From Campylobacteraceae bacterium (GTDB lineage Bacteria; Campylobacterota; Campylobacteria; Campylobacterales; UBA6016), in assembly GCA_022758985.1 (NCBI GenBank), contig JAEMQC010000070.1, positions 1 to 28,321 of the forward strand: DNA of 28,321 nt, written 5' to 3'. The position numbers and the translations under genes are program-made. The notes beneath the pieces are model-generated. The model saw only the letters and a program-made list of their open reading frames with translations, had not been told where the DNA came from and did not search any database. This document shows, in pieces, positions 7,365 to 15,883 of the stretch; the first letter of the stretch is position 1; the number at the start of each line of letters is the position of its first letter.

Positions 7365-8690
7365 ATGTCTTCCGAGTCTCAAAATTCCCAAACCAAAACT
7401 TCCAAAAAACGAACCCACATTCCAGTTGATGGCTACAAAATAGAAGACCTAAGAACTATGGGGCTTGATGATTTGGTTGCGATAGCCTCCGAACTTGAGG
7501 TGGAAAATCCAAACGAGCTGAAAAGACAGGATTTGATGTTTGAAATACTCAAATCGCAAATATCTAGAGGCGGCTTCATGCTGTTTTCGGGTATGCTAGA
7601 GATCGCCGGAGACGGATACGGCTTTTTGAGGGCTACGGATACCAATATCTCGGATAGTATCAACGACGTATACGTATCTAACACCCAAATTAGAAGATTC
7701 GGTCTTAGAAACGGGGATACGGTAACGGGACAGGTGAGACCGCCCAAAGAGCAGGAGAGATACTTTGCGCTACTAAAAATAGAAGCCATCAACTATTTAC
7801 CGCCTGAAGAGAGCAAAAAAAGACCGCTATTTGATAACCTAACGCCGCTATACGCAAACTCTCAACTAAAATTGGAATATTCACCGCTAAAACTAACAGG
7901 CAGAACTATAGACCTATTTACGCCTATCGGTAAAGGCCAAAGGGGTCTTATAGTCGCTCCGCCTCGTAGCGGTAAAACGGAAATCCTAAAAGAGATGGCG
8001 CACGGTATAAGTACAAACCATCCGGAGGTCGAACTAATCGTACTGCTTGTAGACGAGAGACCGGAAGAGGTTACGGATATGCAGCGCTGCGTAAAGGGTG
8101 AAGTGTATAGCTCAACGTTTGATATGCCTGCCGCAAACCACGTACGCGTAGCGGAGCTCGTGATAGAAAAGGCGAAAAGAGCTGTGGAGATGGGCAAGGA
8201 TGTAGTGATACTACTTGACTCCATAACAAGGCTTGCAAGGGCATACAATACGGTTACTCCGTCAAGCGGTAAAGTTTTATCGGGCGGTGTTGACGCAAAT
8301 GCCCTGCATAAACCGAAAAGATTTTTCGGTGCGGCTAGAAATATAGAGGGCGGAGGAAGCCTTACTATTATAGCTACGGCGCTTATAGACACTGGCAGTA
8401 GAATGGACGAGGTTATCTTTGAAGAGTTCAAGGGTACGGGTAATATGGAGATTATTCTCTCTAGAAATCTTGCAGATAGAAGAATCTATCCCGCAATCGA
8501 CCTTATCAAGTCCGGCACTAGAAAAGAAGAGCTTCTTCTTGCGCCTCAAACGCTCCAGCGGGTATGGGCGCTAAGAACTGCAATGAACAGCGGTATGAAA
8601 GATGAGGCGGAGGCGCTCAAATTTATATTCTCGAAAATGCTTGCCACAAAGAGCAACGAGGAGTTTCTTGCAATGATGAACAGCGAGTAA
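7365..8690 (+). CDS. rho: Transcription termination factor Rho
   Basis: A 441-residue hexameric RNA helicase/translocase that ends transcription at Rho-dependent sites. After a short Ser/Thr/Lys-rich tail comes the Rho N-terminal helical domain (~24-65, 'LRTMGLDDLVAIASELEV'), the cold-shock-like RNA-binding domain (~70-145, with GDGYGFLRA at 82-90) and the RecA-type ATPase. Walker A is APPRSGKTE at 198-206, where many species have APPKAGKT. The Walker B strand (VVILLDSITRLARAY), the Q-loop (SGGVDANAL) and the R-loop region (FKGTGNMEI) are intact. The ATG follows TTAAGGGCTATAT. The stop codon lies inside a palindrome shared with the convergent hemG stop. The full set of motifs makes the call secure. 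Confidence 0.97.
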   Translation: MSSESQNSQTKTSKKRTHIPVDGYKIEDLRTMGLDDLVAIASELEVENPNELKRQDLMFEILKSQISRGGFMLFSGMLEIAGDGYGFLRATDTNISDSINDVYVSNTQIRRFGLRNGDTVTGQVRPPKEQERYFALLKIEAINYLPPEESKKRPLFDNLTPLYANSQLKLEYSPLKLTGRTIDLFTPIGKGQRGLIVAPPRSGKTEILKEMAHGISTNHPEVELIVLLVDERPEEVTDMQRCVKGEVYSSTFDMPAANHVRVAELVIEKAKRAVEMGKDVVILLDSITRLARAYNTVTPSSGKVLSGGVDANALHKPKRFFGAARNIEGGGSLTIIATALIDTGSRMDEVIFEEFKGTGNMEIILSRNLADRRIYPAIDLIKSGTRKEELLLAPQTLQRVWALRTAMNSGMKDEAEALKFIFSKMLATKSNEEFLAMMNSE

Positions 8691-8700
8691 AATTACTCGC
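8683..8700. terminator. Palindrome spanning the rho and hemG stop codons
   Basis: GCGAGTAA (8683-8690), two bases AA, then TTACTCGC (8693-8700) form an 8-bp-arm palindrome. The left arm contains the rho TAA and the right arm contains the hemG TAA on the other strand. On the plus strand it is followed by TAATTATTTT, a modest T-rich tail; the minus side has only TTTT within the hairpin. It probably works as a compact bidirectional terminator. Confidence 0.55.
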
Positions 8701-10027
8701 TAATTATTTTAAGTGCGGTTTCTTTGGAGTTTTTGACGCAGTCGTTGAAGCTTACACCCTTGTAGGCGTTTGAGTTTAGATATAGCCCCTTTAGTCTGGC
8801 AACCCTACCAAATATCCTATCTATTAGCGCTAAATGCCCTACCGCATAGTTTGGTATTGCTTTGTGCCATCTAACTACGTGTTTTAGAAGCGGTTCTTCA
8901 TATACGCCCATCGTTTCGGATATTCCGCCAGTGCCTATGTTTAGCAGCTCGTCTTCTTCTTTTAGCGCAAGCAGCGGTTGTCTTTGGCCGCCTATCATTA
9001 CCCTTAAAAGTTTATTGCCGTTTTCGGCTCTATCTGGGAATATTGAGCTATCCCATAGTATCCCAAGCACCGGAATGCCGGAACGTTTTGTCGTTAGAAG
9101 ACCAAATCCGTCTAGTGGGTGGGGTAGGTTGTCATATCCTAGGGCGACAACGGCTACCGGAGAGTACTCTATAGTTTTTAAAAGCTCACAGAGCTCCTCA
9201 TCCTCTTCTTTTAAAAGCCTTGCGGCGACAAAAGCAGGCGTTGCTATTACTATTTTGTCAAACTCTTCTTGTGTGCCGTCGGATGCCTCTACGAGCCATT
9301 TAAGACCGAGTTTTTTTACCTTTGTAACTTCGCAGTTTAGCTTTTTATTGAAGCTAAACGATGCGGCAAGCGCTTCTATAAATGTAGATACGCCGCCTTT
9401 GAAACTCATAAGAATTCCGCCAGGTCCCGCCTCTTTTTTCTTTTTGGCAAGCATTCCCTTAAACAACCCGCCGTGCTCTTTTTCAAGTTTTACTACGGCA
9501 GGGAATGCAGCATTTACCGAGAGTTTTTCGGGTGTGGAGGCAAATACGCCGGCCGTCATTGCATCCAAAAAGACGTTGGTCATTTCTTTGCCGACTCTTC
9601 TATAGCCAAAATCCTGCAAACTCTCTTCGGTGTCGCTTTTTTTGGCGGGAATAACAAATTCAAACAAAACTCTAAGTTTGCCTATAGGGCTTAACAGTTT
9701 CGTTTTTAGAAACGCTTTTGGATTTTCCGGCAGTTGATGTAGCTTGCCTTTGTCGAAGATAAACCTCTTTCTTGCTTTGTCAGAGCTAGGCATAAGCAGA
9801 TGCTCGAGGCCGGCATCCCTAACAAGATCAAGCGTATCCGGTTTGTTTGACAAAAACCCGTTTGCGCCTATCTCTATCGAAAAGCCGTATTTTTTGACTG
9901 TTTTTAACTTTCCGCCAAAATCAGGCTCTCTTTCAAAGACGGTTATTTCGTTTGTCGGAGAGAATCTTTTTAGGTAAAAGGCGGTTGCAACTCCTGATAT
10001 ACCGCCGCCTATTATCGCTATCTTCAA
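8693..10027 (-). CDS. hemG: Protoporphyrinogen/coproporphyrinogen oxidase, HemY-type flavoprotein
   Basis: A 444-residue FAD enzyme of the HemY family (often also labelled hemG), which oxidises protoporphyrinogen IX, or coproporphyrinogen III in some lineages, during heme synthesis. The dinucleotide-binding fold begins at residue 3 with GGGISG (Gly7, Gly9, Gly12) and 'ATAFYLKR', ending in an acidic strand (TVFERE). The C-terminal FAD segment 'GLYLNSNAYKGVSFNDC' is typical of the family. The start is TTG, overlapping the yjbQ stop as TTGA. It is the last gene of the ksgA-to-hemG run. The sequence cannot separate PPO from CPO activity. Many Campylobacterota rely on HemJ instead, so the presence of this type is of some interest. 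Confidence 0.88.
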   Translation of the reverse strand: MKIAIIGGGISGVATAFYLKRFSPTNEITVFEREPDFGGKLKTVKKYGFSIEIGANGFLSNKPDTLDLVRDAGLEHLLMPSSDKARKRFIFDKGKLHQLPENPKAFLKTKLLSPIGKLRVLFEFVIPAKKSDTEESLQDFGYRRVGKEMTNVFLDAMTAGVFASTPEKLSVNAAFPAVVKLEKEHGGLFKGMLAKKKKEAGPGGILMSFKGGVSTFIEALAASFSFNKKLNCEVTKVKKLGLKWLVEASDGTQEEFDKIVIATPAFVAARLLKEEDEELCELLKTIEYSPVAVVALGYDNLPHPLDGFGLLTTKRSGIPVLGILWDSSIFPDRAENGNKLLRVMIGGQRQPLLALKEEDELLNIGTGGISETMGVYEEPLLKHVVRWHKAIPNYAVGHLALIDRIFGRVARLKGLYLNSNAYKGVSFNDCVKNSKETALKIISE

Positions 10028-10419
10028 TCGACTATCTTTAGATAAACTTCTCTTTCTCTTGGACCGTCAAAGTCGGCTAGATAGATTCCCTGCCACTTAC
10101 CCATTATGATATTCGCATCTTCTATGATTAAGGTCACGCCGCCGCCTAATGCGCCTGATTTGATGTGGGCATGCGCATTATCGCCGATATGTGCATATTT
10201 GGCTTCTGCCGGCGCAAATTCGGCCATTTTTTTAAGAAAATCTCTCGATAGATTAGGATCATTGTTTTCAAACAAAAGTACGCTAGCGGTCGTATGGGGG
10301 GTAAATACTACAGCTATTCCATCTTTGATGCCGGATTTGATAACAAGCTCTTTGATATCGTTTGTTATCTGTATCATTTCGCTTTTGTGTTTTGTTTTGT
10401 ATGTCAGTTTTTTTAACAT
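10024..10419 (-). CDS. yjbQ: YjbQ family protein (UPF0047)
   Basis: A 131-residue single-domain protein of the YjbQ/UPF0047 family ('secondary thiamine-phosphate synthase enzyme'). The family signature is clear: HTTASVLLFENNDP, then 'AHIGDNAHAHIKSGALGG' and 'IMGKWQGIYLADFDGPRER'. The conserved histidines and acidic residues are thought to bind metal. Some members show weak thiamine-phosphate synthase activity in vitro, but the cellular role is unsettled. The ATG abuts the TAG of the upstream rluB-like gene (TAGATG) behind AAAAGGGG, a good ribosome site, so it is co-translated in the operon. It also overlaps hemG by 4 bases. Confidence 0.9.
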   Translation of the reverse strand: MLKKLTYKTKHKSEMIQITNDIKELVIKSGIKDGIAVVFTPHTTASVLLFENNDPNLSRDFLKKMAEFAPAEAKYAHIGDNAHAHIKSGALGGGVTLIIEDANIIMGKWQGIYLADFDGPREREVYLKIVD

Positions 10420-11199
10420 CTATTCCCCTTTTTTGATAAAATCTCTAAGTTCACTATATTCCGCTTTTGTCAGATATCTTGTTTTGCCTGTCGGTAAAGC
10501 GTTTAGATTAATAAATCCGTATCCCACTCTTTTTAGGTCCACAACCTCTCTTTTAAAGTGCGCAAAAAAACGTCTAAGCTCTCTATTTTGACCTTCTGCT
10601 ATTTTGACGCTGAGCTTTGAAAAGGTAGGAGAGTTTTTGATTATTTTGTATCCTATAAAAGGTTTTATTGTCATATTGACGGGGGCGCTTTTTTCGTGAG
10701 CGCCGACTTTTGAATCTCTTAGCTCTACGCCAGAGAGCATTGCATCCTCAATTTGCTTTGTTATATCGCCTTTTATTTTTACGTTGTATGTTCTCTCTAG
10801 GTCCGAATTCATAAGCGCAGTCGCCACTTTGGACGAGTCGGTAAGAATAAGTACGCCTTCTGATGCATAGTCGAGCCTACCTACTGGAATAAACTTTTTA
10901 AATTTGTTATCCAGCGAGTCAAATATAGTTTTTCTGCCTCTCGGGTCGCTTTTTGATACGAGTTCGCCTTTTGGTTTATTGTAGACGATTGCCGTAAAAA
11001 AATCGGTTGCAGGCTTTAGTCTTCTGTTTTTGATGCTTACGTCGATATTTTTATCGAAGCTCTCAGCCGGGTTCGTAACTACTTTGCCCTCTACTTTTAC
11101 GTAGCCGTCTTGTATAAGCTTGTCCGCTTCACGCCTAGAGTATTCACTTCTGTCGGCAATAAGTTTGTTTAGTCTTACTTTTTCTACTTTTTTTCTCAT
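10420..11199 (-). CDS. rRNA pseudouridine synthase, RsuA/RluB family
   Basis: A 259-residue protein with an N-terminal S4 RNA-binding domain (~7-50, 'LNKLIADRSEYSRREADKLI') and an RsuA/RluB/E/F catalytic domain. The catalytic aspartate is Asp110 in the motif VGRLDYASEGVLILT. Such enzymes isomerise specific uridines in 16S or 23S rRNA; the exact site cannot be told from sequence, though RluB is the likeliest given a homologue next to rnj in C. jejuni. The ATG at 11199 is chosen because it forms a 4-base ATGA overlap with the kpsF stop and places the S4 domain normally. A longer in-frame reading exists, but it would run 60 bases into kpsF. Confidence 0.88.
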   Translation of the reverse strand: MRKKVEKVRLNKLIADRSEYSRREADKLIQDGYVKVEGKVVTNPAESFDKNIDVSIKNRRLKPATDFFTAIVYNKPKGELVSKSDPRGRKTIFDSLDNKFKKFIPVGRLDYASEGVLILTDSSKVATALMNSDLERTYNVKIKGDITKQIEDAMLSGVELRDSKVGAHEKSAPVNMTIKPFIGYKIIKNSPTFSKLSVKIAEGQNRELRRFFAHFKREVVDLKRVGYGFINLNALPTGKTRYLTKAEYSELRDFIKKGE

Positions 11200-12161
11200 C
11201 TTTTTATACCAGCTTCCACTAAATCGTGTATGTGAAGTGCGCCTTTTATTGTGCCGCATTCATCTGTAACAACCAAAAGCTGTATCTTATTTGTCTCTAT
11301 TGTATTAAGCGCATCTACCGCCAAAATGTTTTCGTCGTTTATCGATTTTGGATTTTTACTGGCGTAAGAAAATGCTTTTTTGTCCAAGGAAAAACTCTCG
11401 TCCATTAGAGCCCGTCTTAGATCACCGTCGCTTAGAACTCCGGCTAATTTACCGTCATTTTCAAAAATAACGGAGCCGATCTTCCCTTCCGACATTTTTA
11501 TAATCGCTTCTTTCAAAATTGTTTCACATGAAACAATAGGCAGATTTTCGCTTCTCATAATATCTTTTACTTTTACAAAAAGTCTTTTGCCAAGAGTTCC
11601 GCCGGGGTGGAAATATGCGAAATCCTCTTTTTTAAATCCGCGTTTTTTCATCAGTGCAACCGCCAATGCGTCGCCAAGCGCCATAGTAAGGGTGGTGGAG
11701 CTGGTTGGGGCAGCGTTTAGCGGACACGCTTCTTTGGATACGGCTATGTTGAGGTGAATATCGGCAAAGCTTGCAAGCGACGAGCCACTATCTCTACTCA
11801 TTGCCACAAGCCTTACCCCGTGCCTTTTCAGATGCGGCAGTATTGCTACCAGCTCTTCACTTTCTCCGCTGTAGCTTATCGCAAGCACGCCGTCCTCTTT
11901 GCTTATCATCCCAAGATCGCCGTGCATCGCTTCGGTAGGGTGTATAAAAAAACTAGGAGTACCGGTGCTGGCCATTGTAGCCGCTATTTTTGCGCCGACA
12001 AGCCCGGATTTACCGACTCCAATAATGACTAGTTTACCCTTGATTGCATAGATAGCCTCTACGGCTCTCTCAAACGAGTCGTCTATCCTGTCAGCGCAGG
12101 CCGATAGTTCGGCCGCTTCCAGTCTTAATACCTCTGCTGCGATTTGTTTATAGTTTTGCAT
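11196..12161 (-). CDS. kdsD: Arabinose-5-phosphate isomerase, KpsF/GutQ/KdsD family
   Basis: A 321-residue enzyme converting ribulose 5-phosphate to arabinose 5-phosphate, the first step towards KDO for LPS/LOS. An N-terminal SIS domain (~35-175) has the sugar-phosphate loop GVGKSGLVGAKIA, the family histidine in 'HPTEAMHGDLG' and 'ISYSGESEE'. Two CBS domains follow (~205-260 and ~270-320). The length matches KpsF/KdsD (about 320-330 residues). It starts four bases after the rnj stop, with no strong ribosome site, so translation is probably coupled. The order ksgA - rnj - kpsF is, as I recall, also found in H. pylori (HP1431-HP1429). A parS-like site lies inside this gene. Confidence 0.92.
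   Translation of the reverse strand: MQNYKQIAAEVLRLEAAELSACADRIDDSFERAVEAIYAIKGKLVIIGVGKSGLVGAKIAATMASTGTPSFFIHPTEAMHGDLGMISKEDGVLAISYSGESEELVAILPHLKRHGVRLVAMSRDSGSSLASFADIHLNIAVSKEACPLNAAPTSSTTLTMALGDALAVALMKKRGFKKEDFAYFHPGGTLGKRLFVKVKDIMRSENLPIVSCETILKEAIIKMSEGKIGSVIFENDGKLAGVLSDGDLRRALMDESFSLDKKAFSYASKNPKSINDENILAVDALNTIETNKIQLLVVTDECGTIKGALHIHDLVEAGIKR
11520..11535. promoter_or_regulatory. parS-like ParB binding site (copy 1)
   Basis: TGTTTCACATGAAACA is one base from the widely conserved bacterial parS consensus TGTTNCACGTGAAACA: the central CG is CA, and both 7-base arms are exact. It lies inside kpsF, where it encodes V-S-C-E-T-I. An essentially identical site is found 4.6 kb away. 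ParB-family proteins bind such sites to segregate the origin region; coding locations for parS are common. Confidence 0.75.
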
Positions 12162-12164
12162 TTT

Positions 12165-14168
12165 TTATTGCACAAAAATTGTCGGCACTATAACCGGGTA
12201 TTTTTTTAGAGCTCTAAAGATATGTTTTTTAAGCACCTGTCTTATCTCGTTTTCGAGCACTCTTTTGTTCTCTACAACCTCTTTGTTTGCATTCTGCAAG
12301 AAACTGACAAGTACATTTTCCATCTCTTCGGAGAAGTTTCTGTCGTCTCTATCAGACACTAGACCAAAACTTGAAACTTTAGGTTTTTCGATTAACGCTT
12401 TGTTTTGCTTGTCTACGAATGCCACTATAATAACGATACCGTTCTCGGCAAGCTCTTGCCTATCCATAACGACGTCTTCTTCGATTTGGTTGTTTCTTTG
12501 GTTGTCGATGTATACTTTCCCGCTTTTGACGGTTTTAATTTTTCTCATGCCTCTTGCATTTAGCTCTATCTGGTCGCCATCTTCCATTAGAATGATATTT
12601 CTTTCATCTATACCGCACGCAATAGCAGTTTCTTTATGTTTGGCAACGTGCTGGTACTCACCGTGGATAGGCAAAAAGAATTTAGGTTTTACGAGGCGAA
12701 GCATTAGTTTTTGCTCCTCTTGAGCGCCGTGTCCGGAGACGTGGATATCTGAGAAGTCTTTGTATGCTACGTTCGCTCCGGCTTTTAGAATATAGTTTAG
12801 TACCGTGGATACGCTACCCTCATTACCTGGAATGGCGCTTGAGGATAGAATTACCATATCTGAGGGTTTTAGCTTGATATGTCTATGCTCGTTTACCGCC
12901 ATTCTGTATAGTGCGCTCATTGTTTCGCCCTGTGAGCCGGTGGTGATAATAAGTATCTCATTGTCAGGATATTTTGCCACTTCCGCCGCATCTATGAATA
13001 TCCCAAATGGGAGTTTGATATATCCTAAGTTCATCGCAACTTCAAGGTTTCTCTCCATTGAGCGACCGATAATCGCAACTTTTCTGTTGTATTTAATGCC
13101 CATCTCTATCGCTTGATATACCCTGTGGATATTGGAGGAGAAGGTGGACATAATAACTCTGCCTTTTGAGCGAGAGAATATCGTATCAAAAGTAGGTCCT
13201 ACGCTGCTTTCAGATAGTGTAACGCCAGGTCTCATAGAGTTCGTGGAGTCGGACAGAAGACATAGAACTCCTCTTTCCCCGTAATATGCAAGCCTATGAA
13301 GGTCTGCGGGGTATCCGTCTATTGGAGTATGGTCTATTTTAAAGTCGCCGGTATGGATAATTGTGCCGGCTTCGGTTGTAATAGCAAGGCTTGACGCATC
13401 GATTACGGAGTGCGTCATATGCATCCACTCGACTTCAAAATCGCCTATTTTAATTACCCTTCTCTTTTCGATTGCACGGAAATATCTTTTATACTCCGTC
13501 ATTTTATGTTCGTCAAACTTATTGCCTATCATTCCTAGTGGCAGAGGGGTTCCATAGATTGGAAACTGCATCTCTCTAAAAAGATAAGGTACTGCGCCTA
13601 TATGGTCTTCGTGGGCATGTGTTATTACTACGCCGGCTATTTTGTGTTTGATTTGTCTTATGTAAGAAAAATCCGGGATCAATATATCTACGCCATGCAT
13701 ATCGTCTTCTGGAAAGCTCATGCCGACATCTACGAGGATAGCGCTATTTTGTGTCTCTATAACCGTAATGTTTCCACCGATTTCTTCGAGACCGCCTAGA
13801 GGGGTTATCCTGATTGTCGCTTTTGTGTTATGGTTTAGTTTTATATCAGGATTTAGTCTATTTTGCTGGATTCTCTTGTTGGCTTCGATGGCATTTTTGA
13901 TATTTGTATGCCATCCTAGATTTGCACTCTCATCTTGTTGGCTGCTGTGGTGTCCGCCGCCTCTATCTTCTCTCTCCAATCTCTCATTTCTTTCATCGCG
14001 CACTCTTTTATTGCCGAAAAACTTCTGTTTCCTGTTTTTGAAATACTCCTCCGCTCTGGCCGATCTTCTGCCTTCGCCGCCTTCACCCTGAGGGGTTGGC
14101 GGTTGTCTGTTTTCTGTTTGTGTCTGAACGGCTTCTTGCTGTTCTTTGTTTTGTTCGAAATTTTCCAT
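12165..14168 (-). CDS. rnj: Ribonuclease J with long N-terminal extension
   Basis: A 667-residue metallo-beta-lactamase/beta-CASP ribonuclease with 5'-3' exonuclease and endonuclease activity, the main mRNA-decay enzyme in Campylobacterota, which lack RNase E. Residues 1-~115 form a low-complexity, charged extension rich in Gln, Glu, Arg and Gly, as in H. pylori RNase J (also near 690 residues). The catalytic domain opens at ~118 ('IRITPLGGLEEIGGN'). The zinc motif HAHEDH gives His184, His186, Asp188 and His189. Further metal and phosphate motifs are present ('HTGDFKIDHTP', 'HVSGHGAQEE', 'PIHGEYQH'). The ATG follows an AAAAGGGC site. The gene is 15 bases downstream of ksgA in the same operon. 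Confidence 0.95.
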   Translation of the reverse strand: MENFEQNKEQQEAVQTQTENRQPPTPQGEGGEGRRSARAEEYFKNRKQKFFGNKRVRDERNERLEREDRGGGHHSSQQDESANLGWHTNIKNAIEANKRIQQNRLNPDIKLNHNTKATIRITPLGGLEEIGGNITVIETQNSAILVDVGMSFPEDDMHGVDILIPDFSYIRQIKHKIAGVVITHAHEDHIGAVPYLFREMQFPIYGTPLPLGMIGNKFDEHKMTEYKRYFRAIEKRRVIKIGDFEVEWMHMTHSVIDASSLAITTEAGTIIHTGDFKIDHTPIDGYPADLHRLAYYGERGVLCLLSDSTNSMRPGVTLSESSVGPTFDTIFSRSKGRVIMSTFSSNIHRVYQAIEMGIKYNRKVAIIGRSMERNLEVAMNLGYIKLPFGIFIDAAEVAKYPDNEILIITTGSQGETMSALYRMAVNEHRHIKLKPSDMVILSSSAIPGNEGSVSTVLNYILKAGANVAYKDFSDIHVSGHGAQEEQKLMLRLVKPKFFLPIHGEYQHVAKHKETAIACGIDERNIILMEDGDQIELNARGMRKIKTVKSGKVYIDNQRNNQIEEDVVMDRQELAENGIVIIVAFVDKQNKALIEKPKVSSFGLVSDRDDRNFSEEMENVLVSFLQNANKEVVENKRVLENEIRQVLKKHIFRALKKYPVIVPTIFVQ

Positions 14169-14183
14169 TCTAAGCCCTTTTAT

Positions 14184-14981
14184 TTAGCTATTTGAATGAT
14201 TTATCTCCGTAAAAAGCTTGACAAAAAGCTCGGTCGAAAGCTCGTGAGGTCTTATATTCAAAGATAGTTCTAATTTTTCAAATGCGGCCGAGAGAAGCTC
14301 TTTTTTGTATGCGTTAGAGAGATTTTTAAAAAGCATCTTTCTTGGAGCCAAAAAAGAGCTTTTCAAAAAACTTTCAAAGTCGCTATACAAAGCCTTCTCT
14401 ATCAAAGGTTTTTTGCGTTTAGATAGGTTTAAAACGCTAGAAAAGACCTTTGGGGCCGGTTCAAAAGCCGAAGGCGGAAGTTCACAGACTATTCCCCTTT
14501 GACACATCGCATCACAAATTACGGATATAGCGCCAAAATCGGATGATTTTGGGGTTGCGCAAAACTTGTCGGCAACCTCTTTTTGAACCATGACGACGAT
14601 ATTCTCTATTCTTTCGTCCTTGATTGCTCTTAGTACTATATTCGTAGCGATGTAATACGGTAAGTTGGCGACTATATCTACTTTTGGCGCAAAACTTATC
14701 GCTTCGTCCCAAACAGAGAGTATATCCGCATGGAGCAGGCGAAACTTACCGTTTTTTATTTGATCTTTGAACTTAGACTCCAGATTTGAAATCAAATCCG
14801 TGTCAACCTCAACGGCAACTACCGCTTTTTTTGTCAAAAGCTTGCCGGTTAAATCACCTAGTCCAGGTCCGACTTCAACGACTATGTTGTCGTTCTCGGG
14901 CATCGACTGGATGATTTGGTTAAGGTAGTATTCGTCTTTTAAAAAGTTTTGACCGAATTTTTTTTTGGCTACTACCTGCAA
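14184..14981 (-). CDS. ksgA: 16S rRNA dimethyladenosine transferase KsgA
   Basis: A 265-residue SAM-dependent enzyme that dimethylates two adjacent adenines near the 3' end of 16S rRNA, a late check in 30S assembly. The N-terminal KKKFGQNFLKD (6-16), the SAM motif VEVGPGLGDLT (35-45) and the catalytic motif NLPYY (106-110) are intact. The C-terminal helical domain is of normal length. The start is TTG with no obvious ribosome site; it is accepted because no better in-frame start lies before the conserved FGQNF block. It is the first gene of the minus-strand operon and diverges from hisF across 137 bases. Confidence 0.95.
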   Translation of the reverse strand: MQVVAKKKFGQNFLKDEYYLNQIIQSMPENDNIVVEVGPGLGDLTGKLLTKKAVVAVEVDTDLISNLESKFKDQIKNGKFRLLHADILSVWDEAISFAPKVDIVANLPYYIATNIVLRAIKDERIENIVVMVQKEVADKFCATPKSSDFGAISVICDAMCQRGIVCELPPSAFEPAPKVFSSVLNLSKRKKPLIEKALYSDFESFLKSSFLAPRKMLFKNLSNAYKKELLSAAFEKLELSLNIRPHELSTELFVKLFTEINHSNS

Positions 14982-15026
14982 CGTTTAAGACTTTTTAAAA
15001 GATTTTGGTCCTAATAGTACTGAAAG

Positions 15027-15069
15027 TTTGCTTATAAACAATTAAGAAGCCGCAAAAAGCGCAAGCAAA
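15027..15069. other. Inverted repeat in the ksgA-hisF divergent gap
   Basis: The gap 14982-15118 contains a 7-bp inverted repeat, TTTGCTT (15027-15033) and AAGCAAA (15063-15069), with a 29-base spacer that includes GCCGC and GCGC. Candidate -10 elements are weak on both strands: TACTAT towards ksgA, and TTAATATT near 15076-15083 towards hisF. A promoter region is expected here because both operons start from it. No RNA gene is evident. Confidence 0.25.
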
Positions 15070-15118
15070 ACTTCGTTAATATTGCGTCACTAAGATGGCG
15101 ACAAAGGTGGAAAATAGA

Positions 15119-15883
15119 GTGGATTTTTTGGCTAAAAGGATAATTCCGTGCCTCGATGTCAAAGACGGAAGAGTCGTAAAAGGGGTTAACTTTGTCGGGC
15201 TCAAAGATGCTGGAGATCCAGTGGAGATTGCCGCTAGATATAATGAAGAGGGTGCGGACGAGCTGACATTTCTGGATATTACCGCAAGCCATGAAAATAG
15301 GGATACGATAGTACATATAGTAGAAGAGGTCGCAAAAACCGTATTTATTCCGCTTACGGTAGGAGGCGGTATTAGGGTTTTAGGGGATATTTATAGACTT
15401 TTGAACGTAGGCTGCGACAAAGTGAGCATCAACTCTGCGGGTGTGAAAAATCCTGAGTTCTTTGACGAAGCCTCTTTCAGATTTGGCAGCTCTACGATAG
15501 TTGCAGCAATAGATGCCAAAAAAGTTGCGCCAAATAAATGGAATGTCTTTATAAACGGCGGCAGACTTGATACCGGCAAAGATGCCGTGGAGTGGGCAAG
15601 AGAAGTTACAAATAGGGGCGCCGGAGAGATACTTCTAACCAGTATGGATGCCGACGGTACAAAGGCGGGGTTTGATTTGGAGCTTACAAAAGCGGTAAGA
15701 GATGCGGTTTTAGTACCGGTAATAGCGAGCGGGGGAGCTGGAAATAAAGAGCACTTTACAGAGTTGTTTTGCGAAACGAACTGTGATGCCGGGCTTGCGG
15801 CATCAATATTTCACTTCAAAGAAGTCGAGATTGTCGATTTGAAGCGTGAGCTTGTGAAGAGTGGGATAAGCGTAAGATTATGA
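15119..15883 (+). CDS. hisF: Imidazole glycerol phosphate synthase subunit HisF
   Basis: The cyclase subunit (about 254 residues) that, with HisH, converts PRFAR to IGP and AICAR in histidine synthesis, linking histidine and purine pathways. It is a (beta/alpha)8 barrel starting 'AKRIIPCLDVKDGRVVKG', whose Asp is the catalytic acid. Phosphate-binding loops 'PLTVGGGIR', 'INSAG' and 'IASGGAG' are clear. The GTG at 15119 is preferred because AAGGTGG lies just upstream and it gives MDFLAKRIIPCLDV, the family's normal N-terminus. An in-frame ATG at 15095 would add eight residues but has no ribosome site. It is isolated from other his genes and heads a four-gene run with 4- to 11-base overlaps. Confidence 0.93.
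   Translation: MDFLAKRIIPCLDVKDGRVVKGVNFVGLKDAGDPVEIAARYNEEGADELTFLDITASHENRDTIVHIVEEVAKTVFIPLTVGGGIRVLGDIYRLLNVGCDKVSINSAGVKNPEFFDEASFRFGSSTIVAAIDAKKVAPNKWNVFINGGRLDTGKDAVEWAREVTNRGAGEILLTSMDADGTKAGFDLELTKAVRDAVLVPVIASGGAGNKEHFTELFCETNCDAGLAASIFHFKEVEIVDLKRELVKSGISVRL

Noticed and set aside
7862..8431. Antisense open frame within rho
   Set aside because: Ser/Leu/Ile-rich shadow of a strongly conserved sense gene, with no ribosome site or domain.
8862..9605. A 247-codon open frame antisense to hemG
   Set aside because: Serine-rich low-complexity translation with no family resemblance; shadow of the real gene on the other strand.
15095..15118. ATG at 15095 as the hisF start
   Set aside because: It has no ribosome site and adds residues before the normal HisF N-terminus; GTG 15119 has AAGGTGG upstream. 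This remains the least certain start call in the window.
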